Shown in pieces: positions 12,501 through 25,189 of a stretch of 64,000 nt of DNA. Origin of the DNA: Eumeta japonica (Eukaryota; Arthropoda; Insecta; Lepidoptera; Psychidae); the NCBI GenBank assembly GCA_005406025.1, contig BGZK01002018.1:1-64000 (forward strand). The letters run 5' to 3'. The notes under the pieces are model-generated. The model ran no database searches and was not told the DNA's origin. It saw nothing but the letters and a program-made list of their open reading frames with translations. A program made the translations under genes and the position numbers. The stretch's first letter is position 1. Each line of letters opens with the position of its first letter.

Positions 12501-15500
12501 CAGTATGTGAACGAAATCGCATTATAACCGCCCGGCTCAAAGAATCTGATCCGTGGACTTTGTGGGAATTATTGACCTCAGTTTACAATGTTTCATAGAG
12601 AACATTAACAAAATCTAGCGATCGAGATCAACAAAATAACTTTCCTGAGGATAACAAAGGTATATAACGTTACTTTGATGAGTGATCGTAGGGAATAGTT
12701 ATTATAGGCACAAAGTACTTTACGTTTGCCACCAGAAATAATGAAAGTAAGTACTTTGTAGTAGTTACGAAAATAAATTGTGGTAGAAATAATGCGAGCA
12801 TTGTTCTTATAGCAAAGATATAATAAAATCGTTTTTTTCACAAAATCAAGAGCGGTTTAATAGAGAAATTTTTGAGATAATAACTTATATAAATAAACAA
12901 CACTACCTTAAAGCTTAATAGACGGATACCTGCACAGAAATAAAGTTCATAGCATATACGTCAAATTTTTGCAGAACTCTTACAACGATAGGGCACACAA
13001 AGGGGTATGAAAGTAAATACGTGTCTTTCGCTTTTTATTCTATATATATCTTAAAGATTTTTCTAAACATTTCCTTTCTTAGATTTGTAAATGTTATAAA
13101 TACTATATGTTTTGTTAGTTACAATTTCAACTCTACAATATCAATGGTATGGGGATAGCGAAACTACTGATATAAAATTCCTGTTTTGACTATGGAATTA
13201 TAAAAACCAGATAGGTACGAGTGGGATATGTATTATTAGTGATTAGTGCATTAAAAAATTAATCGATATGTATATGACTTGTGCAATTTTATATATAATT
13301 TGTTACCATTATATATAGTATATGAAAGTTGGTCTAAGATAGTCTAAATGGTCTTTTAAAGAAAATAAGTTGGGTTCAACGACTTCATTATTTAGGTAAA
13401 TGTTCTCCTATTTAGAAAGTAAAAAAAATCATCCAATTTTGCAATTGTTGAATAATATTCTAATGAAATTATATTTTTTTTATTTACACTTATTACAAAC
13501 AAAAAATGTATGATTATTAGCTTTTTATATATGCAATTACATTGTAGAATTATATATTAAGGCATATTGTATAGAATTTATTCGTTATTCGTAGCTTTAT
13601 GTATAAAGGCAATCAATTGAATCGAAATTGGAACAGCCGAAATTAAAATTAAACGATGATTCTTTCAAACCCACTACATCAATAACGGTTTTCGTTTATA
13701 AATTTTTATTTTTTTGAATTCAGGCTATAATTAAGAATTCCACAACTATAACTCAAAGAAAGAGCTACTGCATGTAGCCATCCAACGTAAAAAAGTTTTG
13801 ACCACTAATGTTTTGATTTATCAACCGATTTGATGTTCCGTGAATGTCCTATTGATGAAACTGAACGGAAGATCTGAGACGAACAAGGTTCTGCCGCAGT
13901 AATTTTACTGTGAGTTTAAATTTAATAATTTTGTTATCGAGAAAGTCCTATTTTACGATTCTTACTGTAACACAGATTTGCAAACGAGAAGCAGTCACCA
14001 AAGTGATTGTTTTATTCTAAGTGTTTTTGCACCAAATTTTACATCGATAAGATATAAAGTCATTATATCTAATCGACGTAAAATTACTACTTGTTATGTA
14101 GCTATAAACTTAAATCATTTTTTAAGTTATTATAAAATAACACAAATGCATTAATTTACTTTAATTGTAAGAAAATTACCACAAAAAATAAATAATACAT
14201 ATAATACTTTAGTTACAAACTGTTAATTTGCCGTGACGTTATGAAGTTAAAATAGGAGCCAAAGTTTTTACGTAGTTTTTCTTTAATAACAAAAAAAATT
14301 CAATAACAAGTGTGCGAAAAGTAGAACAAATTTATAACATTTAACGCGCCCGTAAGGCTACATGTAATTACGCATTTTTGGTATATTACAAGGCCCACCG
14401 ATGAGCCGGGGCCGCAGGCGCGCCCGGCGCGTTCAAAAACTTAATAGCCTCGGACCCGCCCAACCCGCAGCGCGAACAATATCCGAGCTTTTTTTCCCTC
14501 GCCTTGTAAACGTCGCGTACCGGCACCGAATGCCAATGTGGGCGCCGCTCCGGGGATCGGGCCTAATTCTACCCTTAGGCGACATTTTGTCACTCGTTAT
14601 GCTCGACTCCCGATTCAGTTGTTTCGGGGGGAGTATACGTATAGATAATTTATAAATATTTATATATGTTCCTCTTAATGACTCCTTAAGTAAAAATAAC
14701 AAAAAACCAAAAGCCCAGCCCGTAACATCGCACATGCGCGAATTGTTTTCCAATATCATAAAAAATACTTTTTCTTTTTGCGCTGAGCTGTTGGCTCGCT
14801 TAAAACTTTTAATATTTTTTAAAATTAAAAGGTGCAAGTGATTACAATTTTTAATTTTATTATTAAATCTAGGTTGTTGTGAAATTATCCTCAATTTAAT
14901 AAATTGTTTGAAAATTAAAGAATTTTCAATAACGTCAGGCTACGTCCTCAATGTACGCTGCAGAAATTATTGTATATTAAATGATGACTAATAGAAAGTA
15001 AATACCAATACCTACTTAGTCAACTAACGAGTCTTGACCACACCGAATAATACACCGGAGAAGTGCAAATAGGACTCGCACTCTGAGGGTTCCGTTCAAA
15101 CTTAATAATGTATCTAGATATTTTGTTCACGAAAACTCTCAACAATTTTTGCTGGTTTTCGATACCGAAACTGACGACATATCGGTCTGAGTGTTCCGAA
15201 ATTTTGTAGTTCTTCTATTTTAAATTATTTTTTTAATATCCGACTTTTAATATCAAATTTTTAAAAATAAAACTTAACGTACAACATAAACTATACGACA
15301 TAAGAATCACTTTCCGATTCATAAACAACTGTCTAAAATAATTCTTTTGATCTGTCGCCTTGTCGCCAAATATAAGAATCAGAAATCAACACATATAGTT
15401 ACGAATTTATAAGATTATTTAGGCAAACACGTCAAACTAGAAGACGAATTCTCACAACAAAAAAAAATGAATTTAAATTCATCTGTTTTTTTTATATTGC

Positions 15501-15942
15501 TTTGTGAAATTGATTTTTTTTTTTGTAATAGACTAAGGCAACTATCGATTATCATAGAATTGATGTCCTGTCACATTTATAGTTGAAGTAAATTGTGTTC
15601 TTCCATGAAAATAAAGCAGATGTGAGAACAAGGTTTACCTTACGAAGACCACCATTATACCAATATTCGAACAGTTCTTGCATAAAAGTAAATGTTCCAT
15701 GGTCCAAATGGCTTGAGAAAATTGAAATATTGTATAAGTTTTTTGGTATGCATTTATTAACAAATTTACTTGCACATTTGCACATTATTTTGTGTGAGAT
15801 AATTATATAATTGCAAAATATGTATTAAGGCATACTTTTCATTTAATTTAATAATTAAATTAAAAAAAAAATCATCTAATTCTAAATATAATATGAGAAT
15901 GGAGTAGAATATGTCGTTTCTTGGAGGCTTCAACGATATCAT
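9513..15942 (-). other. Intron between exons 8 and 9, left part
   Basis: AT-rich. Besides the island at 14395-14640, modest GC patches near 11100-11350, 11990-12070 and 12280-12560 have short frames without support. No repeat family was recognised. Confidence 0.5.
14395..14640. other. GC-rich intronic island, no gene recognised
   Basis: A sharply bounded GC-rich block within AT-rich intron. Open frames of 84 codons (plus) and 153 codons (minus) overlap here, but neither has splice signals or family resemblance. A conserved non-coding element or enhancer is the leading explanation. Confidence 0.4.
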
Positions 15943-16338
15943 AGGGAACATATCCATACTACGTGACCCATTGAGGGGGAGTGCTTAAGGCTTCGTCACG
16001 TTGTCAAAAAAATCTCATGCTTTTTTGAGTTATATTCAAATTATAGCGCGATGGTGAAACTCACAGGTAGCAACACTAATGCATGTATACCGGGATGCCG
16101 GCTGATTTGAAACTGACAGTTTTTGTAAAACAATCGTGCGCTTATATAGTATTCCATTTCTTGCTTATATTTACTAACTGTTTGTAAAACATAATGTAAA
16201 ACCATATTTATATGAATTATACGAATTACTACTTGAAAACTAGAGGGGGCAGTCTTGGCACATGCTACGGTGGGTCACCGAGGGGCGGGGGGTTAAAAAA
16301 TTGTATAATATGGGTTACGTAGTATGGGTCTGTTCCCT
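15943..16338. mobile_element. TIR element (MITE-like), about 396 bp
   Basis: The left end AGGGAACATATCCATACTAC plus GTGACCCAT (15943-15971) is the inverted complement, with few mismatches, of the right end ATGGGTTACGTAGTATGGGT plus CTGTTCCCT (16310-16338). The interior has no transposase. No clear target-site duplication is visible. Confidence 0.7.
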
Positions 16339-16497
16339 TGTTAAGTCTTGTGTGTTGTCTTACACATTTTTAAACGGTTATCTATAAACAAAGATATTCA
16401 TCCGATTGTTATAAAACTTTGTCAACTTATTACTTGCACTTGCGCGAAAGTTATAGATATGAAAAAAAACTAGCATTTGCACCCGACTTCTTGTGCG

Positions 16498-17117
16498 TTT
16501 TCTTACTATTGAACCGAATTACTGAACTGATTCAAAAGATTCTTTTACTAGTAAGAATCTCCTTGACTAAAATAGACTTTAATTAATATTTTTCCTTGGC
16601 TACATTATGCACATCTCCGAGTAATATATCCTAAATTTTATTTTGATATTAGTTTATGCGTTTGCTTCGTCTAAATCGTGACTGGTCGGTAATGGAATTG
16701 AAATTACAAGAAGGACGAGGATCGTAATCGAGAGAGGGACTACTGTCAAAACGGTGTGCGGCACTAACATTAGAATCGAGAGCGTGACCGCATTTGTAAT
16801 GAGGAGCAGTATCGAGATCGGTATTGAAAGTGGGATCGGGATCGGGATCGAGAACAAGATTAGAGACAAAATCTACTTAGATCAAGACAAATCGAGACGA
16901 AATCCATTAAGATCGAAACAAATTGAAACGAGGTTCGAAATCAAAAGCCGAACGTTATCGGAATCGGAAGTGAGACGAATAGGCATCAAGAACAGAACCG
17001 GCATCAGTATGTTGAACGGGATAGCAATCAATATCATGATTGCGTGGTCGGTCGACATACAAGATGGAGGAATTCATTCTATGTCCACGCGGGCGGATTT
17101 GCAGACAAACGCTAGTT
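16498..17117 (+). mobile_element. Interspersed element with GATCGGGATCG-type internal repeats, copy 1
   Basis: Starts with a TTACTATTGAACCGAATTAC module, then CTTTTACTAGTAAGAATCTC, then purine-rich degenerate repeats (GGGATCGGGATCGAGAACAAG and variants). It ends TCTATGTCCACGCGGGCGGA then ACAAACGCTAGTTAT. The same order recurs at 24533-25185 and 39340-40600, which defines a family. The CTAGT end with a GC hairpin suggests a non-autonomous Helitron. The 136-codon open frame inside is a by-product of the repeats. Confidence 0.55.
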
Positions 17118-17224
17118 ATGAATATAGCATTGATGCTAATTATGTAAAAGTAACTTGTACTTAAAAGACCTTCTAGCGGTACGAGAATGTGAGTAAGGGA
17201 ACATACGTATGTACGAAATTAAAC

Positions 17225-17460
17225 GAGTACTTTTAGATTGCTCTTCAATAATAATCTTGAGACATGTTAACATAGCCTCATCTGGTTCCAAAATAATCAA
17301 TGAGGCTTTTATTATGTGTACCAGATAGTTGATATAATGCATTTATATATATATACATACATAGAATGCAGAGAAACATCCAGACTCAAGACAAACATAA
17401 ATTTTTAATCAAATAAATAAAAGTTTGTCTTGTGCGGTAATCGAACCTACGCCCCAGCGC
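17225..17460 (-). repeat. tRNA-derived SINE, opposite orientation
   Basis: The minus strand reads GGCGTAGGTTCGATTACCGC (box B), then a body with ATCAACTATCTGGTACACAT and CCAGATGAGGCTATGTTA, matching 39011-39282. The box A part seems lost at the right end. Confidence 0.65.
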
Positions 17461-17639
17461 AACAAAAGTAGGATATATTATAATTGTTATTATTTCTTTT
17501 TGGATCGCTTTAACTAAGTGTTATTGATTTTCTAATATAAAATATAAGACTACGTATCTTTCGATTTTCTGTTTTTTCGATTCGATTCGATTTAATTTTT
17601 TTATTTTTCATTACGCATCAAGTACATTGACGAAAAATT

Positions 17640-17885
17640 TCGATCGGGCGGCTATTTATGAAATTCAGACTTACAGCCGGAAATGAAAAGTTCAGAATCG
17701 AGCATTGTCAGCTTCCGCGATCGTTCCGCGGGCGGGCGGTGATCGATGCGTTCGGCGCCACGGGCCCGCAGTAATTCGTCGCTCGCTGATCACACTTTAT
17801 TGCGAACGCCCGAGAGTCACTTACAGATGTAGAGGTGTAACTTCGAGCGCGCCGAGTTAACGGCCCGCTCTTGATCTGTGACGCA
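17640..17885. other. GC-rich intronic island
   Basis: CpG-rich (CGATCGTTCCGCGGGCGGGC) with no open frame of note. It lies between the SINE and mariner copy 2. Confidence 0.4.
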
Positions 17886-17949
17886 TGTCGATATTACAAA
17901 TCGTATACACGAACACTTCAAATTTCAGACCTGCTATATACATTTATCA

Positions 17950-18755
17950 ACATGCTGTCATTTTATAGGTAGTGACATAATTCCGTTGGTGTTTGGGACT
18001 TCCGATCAAAAACCTGCGACAAATAGTTTGGACAGAACTCCCTTTGTGTTAATCTAACACTACATAAAGAATTCTGAAGAGACCGAAATAGGTGAAAATG
18101 TAACACCTCTAAACCAAACTGTCTCAATATTTGTCGAGTGGCTAAATATGTGCGTGGTCTGGCATTATAATGGTGAAAAACCACACCCTTTCTGTTGATT
18201 AATTCCGGCTGTTTTTTCTCTACTTCTTGCTGGAGTCTCATCAGCTGTTGGTAGTACCAGTCCGAATTGATGGTTTTGCTGCTGATGATAGTATCATCTT
18301 ATTAAGAGTTAATCCGGGTTTCAGATTAATAATTATATTCCGATTAATAATTATATAATTGATAATTATATGCTAATTATAGTCTGTGGAGCTTGCTTGC
18401 CTTTTGACTATAATCTTTTTCGCATGTTCTTGTCGTAGGCAATCCACTTTTCATCACCAGTGATCAATCTTTTCTAAAACGGTTCGTTTTCATTACATTT
18501 CAATAGCGAATCGCAAATGAGTACACCATTCATTAGATTTCTTTCAGTGAGCTCGTGTTAGTATCGAGCTTTTTTGTACATCCAGCTTTTTTCAAATGCA
18601 TCAAAACTGTTTTGTGGTCAATCCCCAGCACTTCAACTATCTCGTAAGAACCAATGTGCCGATCTCGCTCCTTTTTTTCCGTAACGGTATCGTCTTTATC
18701 CGTAACAGGTAAACCAGAGCGCGGGTGACCAGAAAAGCAATAGAAAAATGGCGGG
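17950..18755 (-). pseudogene. mariner-type transposase, dead copy 2
   Basis: Minus-strand reading gives GDEKWIAYDKN, then NRKGVVFHHYNARPRTY (second catalytic Asp replaced by Tyr), then FRSLQNSL and VFDRKSQTPTELCHYL near the C-terminus. The helix-turn-helix N-terminus is mostly deleted. An AT-rich block of near-palindromic TTAATAATTATA repeats (18325-18375) sits in the middle. The same TAG codon interrupts the KRL-SKGKQAP motif as in copy 1 (about 18405). It cannot encode an active enzyme. Confidence 0.88.
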
Positions 18756-18865
18756 ACTCCATTTTGACTTTTTGTTTTTTTGAAGTGTCATCTATTTAAT
18801 GCTATCAAAACTATCCACATATAAACAGCTTAACCATGCGAAGAAACCTTTTCCCCGACCTAATA
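17950..18865 (-). mobile_element. mariner-family element 2
   Basis: Its terminal repeat is at 18838-18865; the minus strand reads TTAGGTCGGGGAAAAGGTTT. It is oriented so that transcription would run right to left. The far terminal repeat was not found near 17900-17960, so the element is probably truncated there. Confidence 0.75.
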
Positions 18866-20084
18866 GATACATGTCGTTATTGAGTCTTTATAAGGACTTC
18901 AAAGATAGTCAATATAAAGAATAATTGTGAAAACGCTTTTCATCTTAAATCCCATTCACACTCGTAGCATTATTTGCGAACAAATCGGAAAAATTAATAG
19001 AAGTTACACATTGTTAATGATTAGCGCTGTAGGTAGGTATCAAATGTCGTTGATTGTAGTCGTCGATTTTAAAATTTTCAATGGATTTATATTTTAAAAG
19101 GTCACAAGCCCTTCAATAGTTTTAAGCAATTTCTGTCGTATAGATATAATCAATCATACGTTTTTTCTATAACGAAACAAAACATTATCATTTAATCAGT
19201 AAATCCTTAGAAACGTAGCATTGAAAATGTTCCTGGAAATAATTCAAATACATCTCTAATAATATATAACAACCGGATTAAAAGCGAAACCTTGTTGGAC
19301 GTGGTACGTAGTATTTTCATACTTAGATTTATTTATATATTTTATATATTTTTCAGAAATGGTAGATTCAATGATTATAATTCCTTTGGCAAAAATAGTC
19401 TATAAAAGATTGCGAAAATTGAAAAGAAACATAATCGGATCTATCCAGCACAACAACAATATGCAGATTGAGCGTTCTGCTCAACGTCTGCGGGGGTGTA
19501 CAAAAGCTATTCCGTTTATAGATTAATATTGTTGAAGAACTATAATCGTATGTTAAACGGTCTACGAAAAAAGGAGCTACTTATAAAAGTTTGACAAGTT
19601 TTACGTAACAAGGTTTTAATATTATTGCTGTTATTAGGAAAATTAAGCGATAAGAGATGTCACCATTTCCGATCGTTACTTTGCGTTACCTCAGCTGCAT
19701 ATTTCTGACGCCATCTTGTCCGCAGCCGCCATTTTGTCCGCCGCCGTCTTTTTTATTATGTCATAACAAAGCGACCGCGCGAAGAGGTGGTAAGTGAGTA
19801 AAATAAATGTATTATATATAGTAAAATTAAAAGTTGATTCTATCTCTTACATTCCTTCAAAAATGTTGCTATATAAAATGAGGAGTTTCAACACGGACAC
19901 ACACTTGTCGTTCAATATGACCATTCTGTATACATACACATTTATAAATATTAAATTCACCTCAATTCTTGCGGAATTCAAAACAGTTTTACTGTTTTTC
20001 GTGTTCATAAACAAATTCAATAAAAAAAATATACAAAGATGTTATTATTAACATATTTATGGTTTTTTTTTTTATATACTCACG

Positions 20085-20650
20085 CTTATTTCCCAAAAGG
20101 GTAAGCAGTTACCAGAGATTTCCACTTGGTACGATCCTTGTAGTTTACTTTAATTCATTATTTTTAGGTGGTCAAACCATCATAACGTGCCTTTTTCTGC
20201 TCTTATAGCTACATCTTTCAAACTAGTCCTACATTTATATATTATAGACATACCGAACGCACTACGCAGGGATCGAGTTTCCACTACAATGATTCTACTT
20301 TCATTTCCTTCTGCCACACACAATTTTAACTACCGTACGTAAGCGGGACCAGGATTCCATTATGAATAGCCAAAGGTGATTGTTAGACATTTTTACTAAT
20401 CACAATAGAAAGCAAAACCCCACTTACTTTATTTCCCGCAATTTACTCACCTTTCAATACCTCGTTCCAGATAACCATCATTTGTAAACAAATTATCTAA
20501 AGAGACAAATTCTTCCACTTGTTCATCTCTTTCATCTCTCATACATATCTCGCATTCAATTGTGGCTTCGTTTATATCAAACATCATATCACCTTACTAT
20601 TATCAACGTTTAATTTCATGTCGCTTCTCTTAACAAAATTGTTCATTTTA
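20085..20650 (-). pseudogene. Non-LTR retrotransposon reverse transcriptase, C-terminal remnant
   Basis: Minus-strand frames give MKLNVDNSKV, then ATIECEICMRDERDEQVEEF, SLDNLFTNDGYLERGIER and ETRSLRSAFGMS. KDVAIRAEKGTL-WFDHLK follows, and finally a tail matching the end of LINE-type RT reading frames (DRTKWKSL then a stop). The EFV-L--LFTNDG---IERRV signature marks the thumb end of a LINE RT. Multiple stops and frameshifts show an old dead copy. The clade is not assigned. Confidence 0.7.
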
Positions 20651-21623
20651 GTTACCTTCGGTTGTAGCTCGCACGACGACAGGCCAAGAATTGCTTACTT
20701 GTCGCAAGATATAATTTTCCATACATTATTTCTTTCCACTTTACGGTAGACTTCTTTCCGATCTACGAAAGTACAGAAAATCTTTTGGCCGTCCGCCAAA
20801 ATTTTTTTCGTACGGAAAAAACTTGATCCATACACCTCACCCCTTTTCGAAATTCGGTTTATAGGTACATCCCACATCTTAGTTTGAATCTTATTCTCTC
20901 GCAATAACAATGAAAATATGATGAATAAATTTAATGCAAGAGTGAAGGTTCATGTGATCTGCTTGAATTGTAGAATTTTTATATTAAAAATTACAATAAT
21001 AATTTATATAATTTGTGTAAGAATAATTTGGTAATATGTAAAAACCCAGAAATTATTACCAGTGTACAATACAAGCGAGATCGGAATTGCTTTTCCACTT
21101 TCTAGGTATAAAAGTGAAAAAGATGCCTGGACAATTATATCAACCATGGTTTAATCCACAGGCAAAATGGCAAAATGTATTATGAAGTTATAGTTACAAT
21201 GCAATAATAAAATTAGTAATAAAATAAAGTTTATAAAAAAAAGTAAAAACCACGTTAAAGAATCTGTTTAAATGATTAGTCATTTTTGAAACCGGTTCCA
21301 AGTAAAGCAAAACAAAAGAAAATATAGTATAAGACGTGAAATATTGAGTCAAAAGTTTGCTTTGTTTTTCATTCCTATGTTTCTTGTAAGAAGGCACACG
21401 TCCTAATTTATTTTGAGTTGAAACTAACTCCAAAAATAACTAATTATTTAAATAGATTTTTCCGAATAAATAGTTGATTTAGACTGGAAAAGCACATCTA
21501 TTACATATACTTGCGACGTGTATTTCACAAAACGAATTCTTATTGAAATGGACAATAAACCCAAATTTTCAGTCAGTTATGGTATATATTCGGCTTAACT
21601 TTCTATTTCGAGTGCGTGCTCAC

Positions 21624-21783
21624 CGGAATGCGTGGTGAAGGTCCGTTGGCCGCACAGCGCGTCGTCGTTGAAGCTGTACGCCGCGGCGTAGTCGAACCCG
21701 CGGCTGGCGTACGTGTAGTGCGCCACCGAGTAGTCCAGCCTCAGCGCCGTCCAACTGCGGACTATCACCGGCAACCACGCCGC
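21624..21783 (-). CDS. CUB gene, exon 8: end of CUB3, start of CUB4
   Basis: The acceptor GGGCGACAG and donor GTGAGC are clear. The phase-0 entry encodes AAWLPVIVRSWTALRLDYSV and FDYAAAYSFNDD, the last strands of CUB3 including the F-x-A-x-Y pattern. ALCGQRTF follows, giving the first cysteine of CUB4. It leaves with one base. It is isolated by introns of about 12 kb on each side. Confidence 0.93.
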
Positions 21784-22998
21784 CTGTCGCCCAACAACAC
21801 CGGATGGCGTCACAAGTAATATAATGAGTGAATAAAATAATAAATTTAATAATAACTATGTTTTAATAATAAAATAATGAACGAATCGAAGGATTGATAA
21901 ATAGCACGCCATATGTACATTCAGGAAATTGCTTCAAATCAAACGACGACGCTTCATAGTTATGCCATATTATTTTGACTTTTTACATTTTAAGATGTAG
22001 TTAGTACCTGAGCAACCAAGTTTTGCTTGGCGTCTGTCACGGCTGCCGTAAGAATGTCATAAGTTCCCACGGGAAACGTTGCTTATGTTTATTTCCAACA
22101 ATGAACATTAAGATACGTAATATACATACACTGCGTGATATGCGAAATTTACCTGCTACTTACTACCACGTTAATAATGTTACGTAAAGGTATTTGTCTA
22201 ATTTACATTATGTGGTATCATCTGTTGTCAAAAAGGAACGACGTAGCCTCAAATTTTATAGCTTTAAAAATAACTTTAGATATCTGTTGTCTAGAACATC
22301 ACGTTAAGCCTATCGACACATTGGCATTACATCTTACGCAATAGAGTAACTATAATGTAATTATTTCAAAATTCTTTGTGATGGCGTTATAAAGCGACAA
22401 TAAAGAATATTATGGAAAACGCGTTTTCCCAGAGAAGGCATCTGTATAGATAAGCTTGAAAAATAAAACATTATCAAAGTACAAATATCCATTAAAATCG
22501 TTAGAGACGTTTCCGAAAGGTCTATATAAATGTCAATATAAATTATTGTATATATTTAAATACAAATTTAAATATACACAGGAATTTCTCGCTTAAAGTG
22601 ATAAATTATTTATACCAATCAATTTCTTTTTATACTCTGGTTTAAATCATTTACATAATAATATGTATCTTTAATGGTAACACGATTATCGCAAAGTGAA
22701 CAATTCATTTAAAAGACAATAATATTTACATCTTTGGCCGGATGGCCTAAGGTGAAATTTGATTAGTATAAAGAAAATAATAAAATCACACAGAACAAGA
22801 ATATCGATAATATCAATTATTGGATGTTTGCTCACGGCTTCCCCGATGTAGACATGGGATAATAGGGTATTATACTATTTTTTTTTATATTATTGTATTT
22901 AAAGGTTTTTAATTTGAGTGAAAATGTAGTGAAAGCGTTTTTTGATGTTTATAAAAATTCCTGAGTAATGACTTTTTTAAAATGCTATTAAGAGAGAA

Positions 22999-23040
22999 AG
23001 GGCACTAGTGCCAAGTGACGTCATCGTCTACTAGCGCCCT
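22999..23040. repeat. Near-palindrome enclosing a CRE consensus
   Basis: AGGGCACTAGT (22999-23009) and ACTAGCGCCCT (23030-23040) are inverse with one mismatch. The 20-base interval holds TGACGTCA (23016-23023), a full palindromic CREB/ATF consensus site. It lies deep in the 12-kb intron between exons 7 and 8. Confidence 0.75.
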
Positions 23041-23794
23041 AACAGAATAATGTTAACTCTGTTTTGCCAGAAAGAGACAGCATATAGCTTTTAATGGCTT
23101 ACAGTTCATTATTTTATTGACCGATTTTAATTTTGATTTCATTTTAGTCGTTATGTCTAGTCAGCTTACATAATTCATCATCAAATATGTTATTCTAAAT
23201 ATCAGTGAAGTACCCTATTTCCCTCATCTGTTATATCGTTCTATCTCTAACTACACTCCCAATGTATTTGCTCTTAAAACTAGTCCTGTTATTGGACCCT
23301 ATTCTGGCTTCGATCTTGATTGTGCTTTCTACACCAATTCCGATCCTTTTCTTTGTTTCAATTCAATTTCGTTCCATATTTCAGTCTCGGCTCCGTTTTA
23401 GGTTTCGATTCTAATTCCACATCAAAATACCAAATTCAAGCCCGAGCAAAAAAAGCCGATATGGAACGTTCCATTTTATATCTACGTGGTTTGTGTTTTA
23501 GTCAGAAATTTCTGGCTAAGATTATGTACGCAAGAAATTCTTAACCTTCCTCAAGCAAAAAATCTACTGTCAATTCTAACTTTCTAAGGGACTTTTACAC
23601 TCATATTACTATTATTTGTTCTCATCGACAGTACGTCTTTCATACTTCCATCGGCTGCTATATAACGCTGCAAAAAATTTATAACCTTTCCATATCTACC
23701 ACTAATGTAACGGAATTTCGCATCCGCAGACGGTGAAGGTGGGCCCGTAATATGATTTTCAGTAAAAAAAAAAAGTGCCGCAGCTACAGGAGTG

Positions 23795-24060
23795 GGGTAA
23801 GTGGGGAACTTTCGAGCCATCCGTGGGCTAATAACGGGGTGGGGCTGGGGCGACGTCCGCCGCTACGGCGTGTTTTATGGCCGGCGCGGGCGGAGGCCGC
23901 GGCTTTCGCCGTTTCGCGATCAACGTCGTAAATTCATTTCGCGGCGACCGCGCCGCGCGTGCGCAGCGGCCGGTGTACGTAATGCGCTGGCAATGGATTT
24001 AATTAAAATGGCCCCGACGCGGGCGACGTCCGCGTGTATGAAAGGGGAGCCGGCTGTGGT
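23795..24060. other. GC-rich intronic island
   Basis: Very CpG-rich (GGCCGGCGCGGGCGGAGGCC). A 97-codon plus-strand frame is present but has Arg-rich composition typical of GC bias, with no recognised domain. Confidence 0.4.
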
Positions 24061-24532
24061 GTTAAATACGTTTGATTTTCTTATTCTCTGCTAATATTTT
24101 TGTAGAAAAATTAAAAAAATCTTGTCCACAAATGTAATATCTTAAATATGTGTGTAAATATATATATACATGTCTGCAATAGTTACGTGTGTTTGCTTAT
24201 TGCAAGATGTAAAAATGAAAAAAAAAAATAACATTCGACAAAATTCTCTAAAACCAATCTACGTCTGCACTTCAAAACTTATTGTGCTCCAGAGTTTCTA
24301 AATATTTCGGAAATAGCTTCGAATATCACTAATCTGATCTAAGCCAGTCCATTCCTACCAGAGAGATTACAATCGGCAAAAAAAATAGATATACTTATTT
24401 GTATTTATTTATATTTAGAAATTATAACCAACTGTAATGGATCGATATTATATCGTAAGATTTTGATTGGATAAATATTATTATAAATAATCGATACGGA
24501 GGCGAAATCAGTGGTTTTTTTTCATTTTTACC

Positions 24533-25185
24533 TGTCTATGCGTATTTACACTTATTGTTGAATCAAACTACTGAACCGATTCTAAAAATCCTTAACTAAT
24601 AAAAAGCTCCCTGAATAAATTAAATTATTAACATTTCGTCTTAGTTTCATCAATACATTTGTCTTACTACATATTCTAAAAATATCTCTTCACTCATCGA
24701 AAGGTTCATTATCCCCGATTTATGTAGCCTAAATATCAATTTGATACCAGCATTTGCGCTGGCTTCATCCAAATCGGAACCGTGACCGATAGAAGAATCG
24801 AAATGATGAGCCCAGAATTGAAAGCAAGACCAGGATTGAAAGCGCGGGGCCAGAGTCGGAATCTACGTAGATTGAGATTGGGTATGGATTTGAGATAAAT
24901 TAGCATCTTGAGAGCTGAACCGGCATCTGAATCAAGAAGATGATAGCGATTCAGCGCATATCCGAGGAAGGTCATTAGTTCCCTCCTGGGCTGGATCTTT
25001 GTCTTACAATTGTAGTCGAATAAGAACCAGTCCTGATTAAGCCTCCTATGTGACCTCCACTGACTTGAAGGCCGGATACGCTTTTGATCGGGATCATGAT
25101 TTAGAACACATCGGTCAATAAATAATGTGATAGAATCAACTCTATGTCCACGTGGGCGGAGCCGCAAACGGAAGCCAGTTGATAA
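24533..25185 (+). mobile_element. Interspersed element, copy 2
   Basis: Same module order as 16498-17117: GTTGAATCAAACTACTGAAC, AAATCCTTAACTAATAAAAA, CTTCATCCAAATCGGAACCG, purine-rich repeats, and CTCTATGTCCACGTGGGCGG at the 3' end. A 185-codon minus-strand open frame spans it but has no family resemblance, and I treat it as fortuitous. Confidence 0.5.
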
Positions 25186-25189
25186 ATAA

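Noticed and set aside
14433..14894. 153-codon minus-strand frame
   Set aside because: Half lies in a GC island and half in AT-rich sequence; no domain, splice signal or conserved motif visible.
16754..17164. 136-codon plus-strand frame rich in Ile/Glu/Arg
   Set aside because: Translation of GATCGGGATCG-type simple repeats.
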